Positions 8,584 through 16,221 of a stretch of 64,000 nucleotides of DNA are shown here, one piece after another. The notes under the pieces were generated by a model, which did not search any database, was not told the DNA's origin, and saw only the letters and a list, made by a program, of their open reading frames with translations. A program made the translations under genes and the position numbers. Source of the stretch: an uncultured Alistipes sp. (GTDB taxonomy: Bacteria; Bacteroidota; Bacteroidia; Bacteroidales; Rikenellaceae); NCBI GenBank assembly GCA_910583985.1, contig CAJTYA010000004.1, positions 52,466 to 116,465 on the forward strand. The letters are read 5' to 3'. Within the stretch, counting starts at the first letter, position 1. Each line of letters begins with the position of its first letter.

Positions 8584-11500
8584 ATGAAAAAATTCATTCT
8601 GCTCGCAGGAAGCGCGGCGCTGGCACTGATCCTCTGCCGCTGCACCGACGAGCCGCAGGGGCCGGTCACGCTCTCGGACGACGCCCTGTACACCGAATTC
8701 GAAGATCCTGGCCACGAATGGCGGGGCAAACCGTTCTGGTCGTGGAACGGACGGCTCGAAAAAGACGAGCTGATCCGGCAGCTCCACGTATTCAAGGAAA
8801 TGGGCATGGGCGGCGCTTTCATGCACTCGCGCATCGGGCTCAAATCCGAGTATCTGGGCCCCGAATGGTTCGAACTGACGAACGCCGTGGCCGACGAAGC
8901 CGAAAAGATCGGCATGGAAGCCTACCTGTACGACGAAGACCGCTGGCCTTCGGGCAGTGCGGGCGGCATGGTGACCGAAGATCCGAAATACCGGCAGAAC
9001 CACGTGCGGCTCTACACGATGCCCGCCGAAGAGTTCGTATGGGACAGCGACTCGATCGTGTCGGCCTTCGCCTGCAGGCTCGACGGCATCGAATACAGCG
9101 AAGCGGAACGGCTGACCAAAGACGCCGACATGTCGAAATACGCCGGCAAGACCGTGCTCAAGTTCCGGCTCGAAACAGCCCCGTGCAACGACAACTACAA
9201 CGGCTACACCTATCTGGACCCGATGAGCCGCGAAGCGACCGACCGCTACATTGAGCTCACGCACGAAGCCTACAAGGCGCATTGCGGCGAACGCATCGGC
9301 ACCAACATCGTGGGTATTTTCACCGACGAGCCGCACCGGGGCAACCTGTTCGGCAATGCGGGAGGCGGTGCCAATAGCGGAGCCAACAGCGTGCCGTGGA
9401 CGCCGACGATGCTCGACGAATACAAGAAGGCCTTCGGAGGCGATCTGGCCGCCGAGCTGCCCCGGCTGTTCCTGCGCGAAAACGGAGAGCGGGTCAACGA
9501 CACCAAATGGAAATACTGCGAGCTGACGCAACGGCTGTTCCTGAAAAACTTCGCCGAACCGCAGTTCGACTGGTGCACGAAAAACGACATGATCTATACG
9601 GGGCACATCCTGCACGAGAACACGTTCTCGAATCAGGTCTCCGTCGTGGGCTCGGTCATGCGCTATTACGAATACATGCACACGCCCGGCGTGGACATGC
9701 TCACCGAAAACGACAATTCCTATTGGGTCGTCAAACAGCTCTCGTCGGTGGCCCGGCAACTTGGACAGAAATGGCTGCTCTCGGAACTTTACGGATGCAC
9801 CGGCTGGCAGTTCGACTTCGAAAGTCACAAGGCTGTGGGCGACTGGCAGGCCCTCTTCGGCATCAACCTGCGCTGCCACCACCTCTCGTGGTACACGATG
9901 GAAGGCGAGGCCAAACGGGACTATCCGGCCAGCATCTTCTTCCAGTCGCCGTGGTGGAAAGAGTATAAATACGTGGAAGACTACTTCTCGCGGCTGGGCG
10001 TCATGCTCAACCAGGGTACGCCGGTATGCGACGTGCTGGTGGTGAATCCCGTCGAAAGCGTATGGAGTCAGGTGTGCGTCACGTCGTTCAACCACCTGTA
10101 CTGCGCCGACCCGATCATCGGAGCCATGGAGGCCCGCTATGCCGACCTGTTCCACTGGCTGGCCGGCGAACGCATCGATTTCGACTACGGCGACGAGGAA
10201 ATGATGAGCAGAATGAGCGGTGTCGGCAAGGATGAAGCGGGCAACCCGGTGTTCGAAGTGGGACAGGCCGCCTACCGGACCGTGCTGGTCGGCAACATGG
10301 AGACCATGCGCCGCTCGACGCTCGACGCGCTCGAAAAATTCGAGAAGGCCGGTGGTAAAATCATCTTCATGGGCGAAGCGCCGCGTTACGTCGATGTCGC
10401 TCCGTCCGACGCTCCCGCCCGCATGGCGGAAAACAACATCCATGTGGACTATGCCCAAGCGCCCGTCGTGGCAGCCGTGAAGGAAGCCATCCGCCCCGTC
10501 GTGCAGGTCGCAGACGCTTCGGGCCGGAACATCGCGAAAGTATTCGGACAGGTCCGCAAGGACGACGACCGCCACTACGTCGTGCTGATGAACATGGACC
10601 GGCAGAACGGATTCGACTCGGTGACCGTCACGCTGCCCTTCGAGGGCGAAGTGGCCCTGTGGGACTGCAAGACGGGAGAGGTGTTCGCCCAGCCGGCCGA
10701 AACCGCAGAGGGACGGACGATCATCCGGACCGCCTTCGAACCCGTCGAAGAAAAGGTATACACGATTTCGGCCTCGACGCCCGCTTTCGCCCGTCCGGCA
10801 CAGGCCTTCGTCGAAAAAGCGACCGTCGAGCTGCCCGACACCTACGAATACACGCTCGACGAGCCCAACATCTGCGTACTCGATCTGGCGACTTGGCAGA
10901 TCGGCGACGGAGCGACACACCCGCTGACCGAAATCCTCAAGATCGACCGGGCCGTGCGCAAACATTTCGGCCTGCGCTACCGGGGCGGCGAAATGCTGCA
11001 ACCGTGGTTTGCGGAAAAGCACGACAAGGACGCCTATACCAAACCGCTGGGCATCATCAAGATGAACTTTCCGTTCGACATCGCCGTCATGCCCTCCGAC
11101 ACGGTCTTCCTGTGCATGGAGACGCCCGCCCGCTTCGCCGTGCTCATCAACGACAAACGGCTCAAAGACCCCGTGCCGCAGGGCTGGTTCATCGACAACA
11201 GCATCCGCCGCATCGCCATTCCGGCCGGCTATCTGAAACAGGGAGCCAACGAAATCACGCTGACGAGCCACTTCAGCCGCGACCTCGATCTCGAAGCCCT
11301 GTACCTCACGGGGAACTTCGGCGTCGACCTCAAGGGCATCCGCCGCACGCTGACCAAGCTGCCCGCACGGCTCAAGGCGGGCGACATCGCCTCGCAGGGA
11401 CTTCCGTTCTACTCCGGAGCGGTATGCTACCGCATCGACAACCTGCCTAAGCCCGCAGAGGGGGAACGGATGTTCATCGAAATGGACGGCTTCGACGGCG

Positions 11501-11799
11501 GCTGCATCGAACTGAACAACGATTATGCGCACCGCATCTGCGGCTGGCAGCCCTACCGGCTCGACGTCACCGACGTGGCAGCCAAAGGCGACACGGCTCT
11601 GCTGAACGTCGTACTGACGCGCCGCAACACGTTCGGCCCGCTGCACGCCCTGCCGGCACTGGTCGGCGCCTACGGACCGGGCAACTGGATCACCGAAGGC
11701 CCCTCGTTCACGATGGACGCCTACGCCCTGCTGCCCGCCGGCCTCACGCACCGTCCGTACCTGCTCGTCGAAGAGGCCGTACAGCCCGCAGCCGAATAA
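8584..11799 (+). CDS. Large exported glycoside hydrolase, GH106-like, lipoprotein
   Basis: A 1071-residue exported protein with a signal peptide ending at a cysteine (Cys18 or Cys20) followed by TDE, consistent with a lipoprotein. The N-terminal part holds a TIM-barrel-type start, KPFWSWNGRLEKDELIRQL...GMGGAFMHSRIG, then AYLYDEDRWPSGSAGG and GIFTDEPH. These are the landmarks of the large glycosyl hydrolase group related to GH106 alpha-L-rhamnosidases. Acidic residues in YDEDRWPSG and FTDEPH are the likely catalytic or substrate-contact positions. The C-terminal 400 residues are beta-rich, with a galactose-binding-like end. The start at 8584 gives the signal peptide; the same frame is open 693 bases upstream but has no signal there. 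The gene stands alone, without a SusC/SusD pair. Rhamnoside or another plant or host glycan linkage is a guess. Confidence 0.8.
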   Translation: MKKFILLAGSAALALILCRCTDEPQGPVTLSDDALYTEFEDPGHEWRGKPFWSWNGRLEKDELIRQLHVFKEMGMGGAFMHSRIGLKSEYLGPEWFELTNAVADEAEKIGMEAYLYDEDRWPSGSAGGMVTEDPKYRQNHVRLYTMPAEEFVWDSDSIVSAFACRLDGIEYSEAERLTKDADMSKYAGKTVLKFRLETAPCNDNYNGYTYLDPMSREATDRYIELTHEAYKAHCGERIGTNIVGIFTDEPHRGNLFGNAGGGANSGANSVPWTPTMLDEYKKAFGGDLAAELPRLFLRENGERVNDTKWKYCELTQRLFLKNFAEPQFDWCTKNDMIYTGHILHENTFSNQVSVVGSVMRYYEYMHTPGVDMLTENDNSYWVVKQLSSVARQLGQKWLLSELYGCTGWQFDFESHKAVGDWQALFGINLRCHHLSWYTMEGEAKRDYPASIFFQSPWWKEYKYVEDYFSRLGVMLNQGTPVCDVLVVNPVESVWSQVCVTSFNHLYCADPIIGAMEARYADLFHWLAGERIDFDYGDEEMMSRMSGVGKDEAGNPVFEVGQAAYRTVLVGNMETMRRSTLDALEKFEKAGGKIIFMGEAPRYVDVAPSDAPARMAENNIHVDYAQAPVVAAVKEAIRPVVQVADASGRNIAKVFGQVRKDDDRHYVVLMNMDRQNGFDSVTVTLPFEGEVALWDCKTGEVFAQPAETAEGRTIIRTAFEPVEEKVYTISASTPAFARPAQAFVEKATVELPDTYEYTLDEPNICVLDLATWQIGDGATHPLTEILKIDRAVRKHFGLRYRGGEMLQPWFAEKHDKDAYTKPLGIIKMNFPFDIAVMPSDTVFLCMETPARFAVLINDKRLKDPVPQGWFIDNSIRRIAIPAGYLKQGANEITLTSHFSRDLDLEALYLTGNFGVDLKGIRRTLTKLPARLKAGDIASQGLPFYSGAVCYRIDNLPKPAEGERMFIEMDGFDGGCIELNNDYAHRICGWQPYRLDVTDVAAKGDTALLNVVLTRRNTFGPLHALPALVGAYGPGNWITEGPSFTMDAYALLPAGLTHRPYLLVEEAVQPAAE

Positions 11800-11849
11800 C
11801 GGCCGTCGGGGTTTCCGGAAGCCAAATTCCGGGAACGGCATAAACCCAA

Positions 11850-11890
11850 GAAGGATGCGTCTGGAATCTCGGACGCATCCTTCCTGTTTT
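11850..11890 (+). terminator. Rho-independent terminator after the GH106-like gene
   Basis: A perfect 12-base stem (GAAGGATGCGTC / GACGCATCCTTC) with a 10-base loop is followed by CTGTTTT, 50 bases after the stop codon. Confidence 0.8.
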
Positions 11891-12128
11891 CTGGCACGTT
11901 ATCTTCTGCGCGACCGCTTCCCGCACGACACGCCATGCGACCGCAATTCGCGACAGTCTCCCGGAACGGGGAATTTTGGCATTCTACCGGTTATCTTCCA
12001 GTCTTGAACAGCCTTCGGAGTTCCAAGGAAAATCGGCCGGTCAGATTTTCTCAAAAACTCATATCCGGCAAAAAAGGCGACAAGATGTTCGCCTTTTTGC
12101 AATTTTCTTATTATCATTTGGAATGATA
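11891..12128. other. Spacer with a strong hairpin, no gene
   Basis: GC falls sharply here relative to the hydrolase. The only clear structure is the hairpin at 12068-12100. Short open frames on both strands (60-72 codons) show no family features. Confidence 0.45.
12068..12100 (+). terminator. Terminator-like hairpin with no gene before it
   Basis: GCAAAAAAGGCGA and TCGCCTTTTTGC form a 12-base stem around CAAGATGT, with a T-run inside and after the right arm. No coding gene ends just upstream, so it may end an unrecognised short transcript or insulate the RNA element that starts 29 bases later. Confidence 0.5.
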
Positions 12129-12222
12129 TGCGCAGAGCCGTTGGGGTCTATCAATCCTCGAACGGCACCTTGCAGTGACCTGAAAGGGTAAATGTGTAGT
12201 GTTTGCAGCTGCGCGTTTTTTT
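12129..12222 (+). ncRNA. Candidate structured RNA, copy A
   Basis: About 94 bases bounded by a closing stem (GCGCAG at 12130-12135 with CTGCGC at 12209-12214) and followed by seven T. Inside, GCCGTT pairs with AACGGC around a smaller GGGT...ATCC pairing, and an unpaired arm containing CTGAAAGGG follows. Copy B, 295 bases downstream, has the same layout. Where the two copies differ, the inner stem differs on both arms (GCCGTT/AACGGC here, ATCGTT/AACGAT there), which is covariation seen directly. I do not recognise it as any named riboswitch or small RNA. The orientation is set by the T-runs and the downstream gene. Confidence 0.55.
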
Positions 12223-12343
12223 ACGACAAAGACTTGCCGGAGCTTTGGCATCGACATTATAGATAATGACCATACAGTAACGAATTGAATCCCAATTCTC
12301 ATTTCATACGCCGAAAATATTTTCGATTTCCTCTGTTTTTTCG

Positions 12344-12351
12344 TAACTTTG
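12344..12351 (+). promoter_or_regulatory. Bacteroidota -7 promoter element TAACTTTG
   Basis: An exact match to TAnnTTTG. The predicted transcript would start near 12357, at the sequence TGCGAACAATATCAT, and would include RNA copy B and the NTase-HEPN gene. Confidence 0.6.
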
Positions 12352-12423
12352 TCTTTGCGAACAATATCATAATAAACGATTTTTCTTTACTCCTTTCTAT
12401 GTGTGACATACCCTAAAAAGGGG

Positions 12424-12512
12424 TGCGCAGAATCGTTGGGGTTTAGCGACCCGTGAACGATACACACATAGAACTTGAAAAAGGGATGATGTTGTTCGCA
12501 GCTGCGCTTTTT
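12424..12512 (+). ncRNA. Candidate structured RNA, copy B, in the leader of the NTase-HEPN gene
   Basis: Same architecture as copy A. Closing stem GCGCAG (12425-12430) with CTGCGC (12502-12507) is followed by TTTTT. The inner stem is ATCGTT/AACGAT around GGGT/ACCC, and the arm contains CTTGAAAAAGGG. It lies about 70 bases after a consensus promoter and about 200 bases before the NTase-HEPN start. Its 3-prime part (12486-12500) can instead pair perfectly with 12525-12539. That pairing would break the closing stem and T-run, so a switch or attenuator is possible. Family unknown. Confidence 0.55.
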
Positions 12513-12539
12513 AATTCTTTTATATGCGAACAACATCAT
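12486..12539 (+). promoter_or_regulatory. 15-base perfect inverted repeat overlapping RNA copy B
   Basis: ATGATGTTGTTCGCA (12486-12500) and TGCGAACAACATCAT (12525-12539) are exact reverse complements. A third related copy, TGCGAACAATATCAT, sits at 12356-12370 at the predicted transcript start and can also pair with 12486-12500, with one G-U pair. This gives three mutually exclusive pairings. Confidence 0.7.
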
Positions 12540-12717
12540 TCGTCCGCACCCCAGTGCAGACCAGCCGCAAGGCCAGACAAGGAGGACATCCGCCCGCCAC
12601 CGACCGATCCGTTTCCATTTCCGACCGCCGGACAGATCCGATGCGTTTCACCGTACAGCTTTTCGGTAACGCATACATCGTTATTATTATCTCAAAAATC
12701 AAAAACTCAACGAATTT

Positions 12718-13668
12718 ATGGAAACGACATTCACCACGACAGGGCAGGAAGCACCCGAAAAAACGGCACGAACGGCATGGAGCACACCTCTGCCGCCATC
12801 CTCCCGACAGGAATCCCCCGGTCTTTTCGAAGAACCGATTCCCGTTCCTCCATACGATCCGAGAACCGTCGCACACATGACGGAGCTGTTGCGGGAAATA
12901 CTCGATCCGGCCTACATCTTGCTGTTCGGCTCGCTCGCCGACGGTACGCCGCACAGCGATGTCATCGGATACGACCTATTGATAGCCACCTAACCGCCCG
13001 CTTACGATTGGCTCGCCGCCAGACGCTATCTCAAAATGAAAATGCCGGGCATAGGACATGGTGTTCCGTATCTGAACCTGTACGTCTACCATGCCGACTA
13101 CGTCGTTTCGCAGACTTCGCCTTTTTTCTGGCTGGCACGCACCGAGGGCATTCTGGCGTATAGCAACGACCTATACAAATTTCGAAGACCGCGCAAAATG
13201 TTCCCGTTTTCGCAAGCCGCATGCGAAGCGAGAGCCTATTATGCCACTTTCGCCGCGCTCGGAACCGAATTTTTAGAACAGGCCGTAACAGCGCTCGCGG
13301 AAAAGAAAATCCGGCAGGCCGCTTTCTTTACGGCACAGGCCGCCGTCTATTTCTACCGGGTTCTGTTCCGGGTCTATCACGGCTTCGAAGGAGACACGCA
13401 CGATCTGCAAATCATGCACGAGCGGACGCGAACGCTCTCGGCCGAATTGATGCTGCTGTTCGAACCGGGCAGTTACGACAACGTCGATACCTTGTCGCGA
13501 CTGAGGCAAGCGTACACGAAAGCCCGGTACAATTCCGACTTTTTCATTTCCGAAGACGATCTGGAACGCCATATTCATCGGATCGAGCGTTTGCAGAAAC
13601 TCGTAGGAAAACTCTGTTCGCAACGTATAGCCCTTTACGACGGAATCGGCGAACGGACGGCCCGATAG
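12718..13668 (+). pseudogene. Nucleotidyltransferase-HEPN protein split by an in-frame TAA
   Basis: The first 91 codons encode a minimal nucleotidyltransferase start with LLFGSLADG and YDLLIAT (Gly71-Ser72, Asp86). A TAA follows at 12991-12993. The same frame then continues open to 13668 with AYDWLAARRYLKMKMPGIGH and a C-terminal HEPN domain ending KARYNSDFFISEDDLERHIHRIERL. Both halves in one frame, with continuous family-like sequence across the stop, argue for a single gene of about 316 codons with one nonsense change. A restart at the ATG at 13036 would give a 210-residue HEPN-containing protein, so the second half may still be made. MNT-HEPN proteins are known in toxin-antitoxin pairs and as RNA- or nucleotide-modifying proteins. 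This one follows two copies of an unrecognised structured RNA. Sequencing error has to be excluded. Confidence 0.75.
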
Positions 13669-13669
13669 G

Positions 13670-13702
13670 AAACGGCCGGGATCGCATGATCCCGGCCGTT
13701 TT
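13670..13702. terminator. Bidirectional terminator between convergent genes
   Basis: A perfect 14-base stem (AAACGGCCGGGATC / GATCCCGGCCGTTT) with a 4-base loop has T on one side and A on the other. It serves the NTase-HEPN gene on the plus strand and the ApbE operon on the minus strand. Confidence 0.85.
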
Positions 13703-13723
13703 CATTATTGCCCATCCCGGAGG

Positions 13724-14599
13724 CTACCGGTACTCCGTCACCGAGCAGCCGGAGGCCGAGAAGGTCATCGACGTGGCACGGAGGGAGGGGAAATTGTCGA
13801 GGATGCGGGTCCGTTGCCGGTCGTCCGCGGCGAACAGCGCCGTCGAAAGCACTTCGCAATCGAGCGGAGAGGGGCCCCGGACCGAGACGATACGGTCGTC
13901 GGTCACGTCACAGCCGGCAGAGATCGAACGGATATGCCCTCTATTGCGGGACGTATTGCCGGAGGACGACAGCGCGGCGTCGCACAGCTCGACCGTCGTC
14001 ATGCTCTCGCCCCGGCGCAGCGGATTTTCGACGCCCACCCGCCACGGATGGCCCGAAGGGTGGGTTCCCACGGCACAGACCGAGCTGTTGCCGAAACTCA
14101 GCAGCGCACGCTCCACACCCGACGACACGACGGCCGCCCGTGCACGCTCCAACGCGTAGCCTTTGGCGTACCCGCCGAAATCGAACACGGTCTGCGGCAC
14201 GAGCTTGACGACCGCATCGCGGGCAGCGTCGATCCGGAAACACTCCGTCGCACCGTCGTAGGCCGGGGTCCGGAAACAGACGTCGAAAGCCCCCTCCGTC
14301 AGCCGGCGGTAGCGGAGCGCATCGGTAAAAAAGGCGAGCATTTCGGCGTCGGTACAAAGGTACTCCCCGCAGGGGCCTTCGTCGAAACGCCTCAGATCGC
14401 TGTGCGCGTCGAAGCGGTCGAGCCGACCTCCGATGCGGCGCGTCTCGTCGGCGATGCGCCGGCAGAGCGCGGACGCGGAGGGTTCGTCCACATCGCAGAG
14501 CAACAGATCGAAGCGGCTGTGCATGGCCTCGAACCAGCCGTAGAACATGCCCCTACCCCCTTCCTGCGGGCGGAACGTATGGAACACGCCCTCTTTCAT
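13724..14599 (-). CDS. apbE: FAD:protein FMN transferase (ApbE family)
   Basis: A 291-residue ApbE-family enzyme, which attaches FMN from FAD to a Ser or Thr of exported flavoproteins. Visible are FDFGGYAKGYALERA (the family's DxGGxAKG motif), SFGNSSVCAVG, and the metal and active-site DCEVLSTALFA near the C-terminus. No N-terminal signal peptide is clear with this start; a longer upstream reading exists but would overlap the preceding gene. The start codon overlaps the stop of the small membrane protein gene (ATGA), so the two are coupled. No NqrC, RnfG or other obvious target flavoprotein is encoded nearby, so its substrate protein is outside the window or unrecognised. Some ApbE homologues act as FAD pyrophosphatases. 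Confidence 0.85.
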   Translation of the reverse strand: MKEGVFHTFRPQEGGRGMFYGWFEAMHSRFDLLLCDVDEPSASALCRRIADETRRIGGRLDRFDAHSDLRRFDEGPCGEYLCTDAEMLAFFTDALRYRRLTEGAFDVCFRTPAYDGATECFRIDAARDAVVKLVPQTVFDFGGYAKGYALERARAAVVSSGVERALLSFGNSSVCAVGTHPSGHPWRVGVENPLRRGESMTTVELCDAALSSSGNTSRNRGHIRSISAGCDVTDDRIVSVRGPSPLDCEVLSTALFAADDRQRTRILDNFPSLRATSMTFSASGCSVTEYR

Positions 14600-14853
14600 C
14601 GGGCACCCGTGCGGCGGCTCCGACGACGAACGAGCCGGACCGCGCGGCATACGGCCCAGCGCAGCGGAAGCAGCGCGACATACAACACGACCGACAGCGG
14701 AAGCACCACGTACCACAGCGAAACGAGTTCGCTCCACGACGTGTCGAACCGGGCGATGGCGTAGGCATTGCAAGCCGTGACAGCGAGCAGGCAGCCGAGC
14801 CCGACGAACAGTTCGCGGCGAACGGCCCGCCCCGTAATGACGATATCTTTCAT
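14596..14853 (-). CDS. Small two-helix membrane protein
   Basis: An 85-residue protein with two hydrophobic helices, about residues 15-33 and 45-67, and a strongly basic tail (RRRSRRTG), so both ends are predicted cytoplasmic. It sits 19 bases after the exported oxidoreductase and overlaps the ApbE start by four bases. I do not recognise a named family. Its fixed position between a Gfo/Idh oxidoreductase and ApbE suggests a membrane partner in electron transfer, which is inference. Confidence 0.7.
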   Translation of the reverse strand: MKDIVITGRAVRRELFVGLGCLLAVTACNAYAIARFDTSWSELVSLWYVVLPLSVVLYVALLPLRWAVCRAVRLVRRRSRRTGAR

Positions 14854-14872
14854 TTCTCGATGGTTTTCCGGT

Positions 14873-16162
14873 TTACAAATAGTCGATCTTATACGCTTCG
14901 GGGAAAGTCAGCTCACGCTTCTCGTCGATAGACTGCTGGCCGAGCAGCGAAAGAACCGTCGCATAATACCCTTCCTCGGCGATCATGGGCGGCTGCCGGC
15001 CCTCGATGACCGCATCGACGAACGCGTCCACCGTAAATCCGGTCCCGTCCAAATAGTCGCGCTTGCGGCCGAGGATGAACTCGCCATGGTTCTGGCGGGC
15101 CACCTCCGGGTCCCAGCTCGGTCCGGCGAACGAAACGGAATCGAAGATTCCCTGTTCGATGTCGTTGATCATCCGCAGGAAGCCGGGCATGGGCGGCGTC
15201 TGCTCGAAATAATACTTTCCCTTTTCGGGCTCCACGGTGCCGAGATTTCCCATGATCTGTTCTTCGAGGCCGTAGAACTGGCTCGAAATGATCGAGTCGA
15301 AGCTCATTCGGCGGCCGTCGGCGTAGGTATAGACCACGCCCACGTTGTCCTCCACCTCGCGGCCGTCTTTCCAGTGGGTGATGGCTCCGCGGCCGTAGAT
15401 GGTTTCGGGCAACTGTTTCCATATCCACGTTCCCATCTGCACCTGATGGCACCCCAGCTCGGTCATCAGGCCGCAGGAATAGTCGCGGTAGAGGCGCCAG
15501 TTGATCTTGCGCTCCAGTTCGGGCGAGGGGACCGGACGCCGCCAGTCGTTGTTGCGGTTCCAGAACGTCTTGATGCCCTCGATCCGGCCGAACATGCCCG
15601 ATTCGATCATCTCGACGGCCTTGATATAGACCGGATCGTAGAGCCGCTGCTGACCGACGAACATGATCCGCCCGGTGCGTTTGTGTGTCCGGTAGATGTC
15701 GAGCGTTTCGTCGAGCGTGCGGGCCATCGACTTCTCGCAGTAGATGTGCTTGCCGGCCTCCATCGCCGCCACGGCGATCTCGCGGTGCAGGTGCAGCGGC
15801 ACGGCGATGACCACCGCATCGACGGACGGGTCGTCGAGCACCTGCCGGTAGTCCGAGCAGGTCCGAGCCTCCGGCGCCCGCTTCCGGGCCGCTTCGAGGT
15901 TAGGTTCGTAATCGTCGCACAACCACACCACCTCGGCTTTGGGATTGGCCGCCAGAAAGCCGAGCAGATATTGTCCGCGCGATCCGGGACCGATCACCGC
16001 AATGCGGGCCCGCTCGTTGCGCACGGCCCGTTGATTCTCCTCGGCGAAACTCCGAAGCCACGGGAACGACGCGAAGAGCGCCGTCGTTCCGGCAGCGAAA
16101 CCGAGTTCCCGCAGAAAATCCCGGCGGGTTATCTTTTCGTTGTCCATTCTTTTCGTTTTCAT
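14873..16162 (-). CDS. Tat-exported Gfo/Idh/MocA-family oxidoreductase
   Basis: A 429-residue NAD(P)-dependent sugar oxidoreductase of the Gfo/Idh/MocA family with a twin-arginine signal (TRRDFLRE near residue 12), so it is exported with its cofactor. The Rossmann motif is IAVIGPGSRGQYLL. The usual EKP lysine motif appears as CEKSMAR, and the active-site region is ELGCHQVQMGTW with His. It follows the tandem-DUF1080 gene by 59 bases and precedes the small membrane protein and ApbE. Exported Gfo/Idh enzymes paired with DUF1080 proteins carry out sugar C3 oxidation and cleavage of the resulting 3-keto-glycosides in Bacteroides. A second such set lies at 36.3-39.5 kb. Substrate unknown. Confidence 0.85.
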   Translation of the reverse strand: MKTKRMDNEKITRRDFLRELGFAAGTTALFASFPWLRSFAEENQRAVRNERARIAVIGPGSRGQYLLGFLAANPKAEVVWLCDDYEPNLEAARKRAPEARTCSDYRQVLDDPSVDAVVIAVPLHLHREIAVAAMEAGKHIYCEKSMARTLDETLDIYRTHKRTGRIMFVGQQRLYDPVYIKAVEMIESGMFGRIEGIKTFWNRNNDWRRPVPSPELERKINWRLYRDYSCGLMTELGCHQVQMGTWIWKQLPETIYGRGAITHWKDGREVEDNVGVVYTYADGRRMSFDSIISSQFYGLEEQIMGNLGTVEPEKGKYYFEQTPPMPGFLRMINDIEQGIFDSVSFAGPSWDPEVARQNHGEFILGRKRDYLDGTGFTVDAFVDAVIEGRQPPMIAEEGYYATVLSLLGQQSIDEKRELTFPEAYKIDYL

Positions 16163-16221
16163 GGGTCTCCGACCGCCTCACGCCCCCTTCGCGTCGGGGC
16201 GCGCGACGGAGGGGAGACGTT

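Noticed and set aside
8569..11841. A 1090-codon open frame antisense to the GH106-like gene
   Set aside because: It is the mirror of GC-rich codons in the sense gene. The sense frame has a signal peptide and family motifs; the antisense has none.
12129..12222. Integron attC site
   Set aside because: GTTGGGG looked like part of a core site, but the partner RYYYAAC is missing and the covarying stem fits an RNA better.
13669..14773. A longer ApbE reading starting at 14773
   Set aside because: It would overlap the coupled small membrane protein gene almost fully, and its extra 58 residues are Arg- and Ala-rich noise. The ATGA overlap supports 14599.
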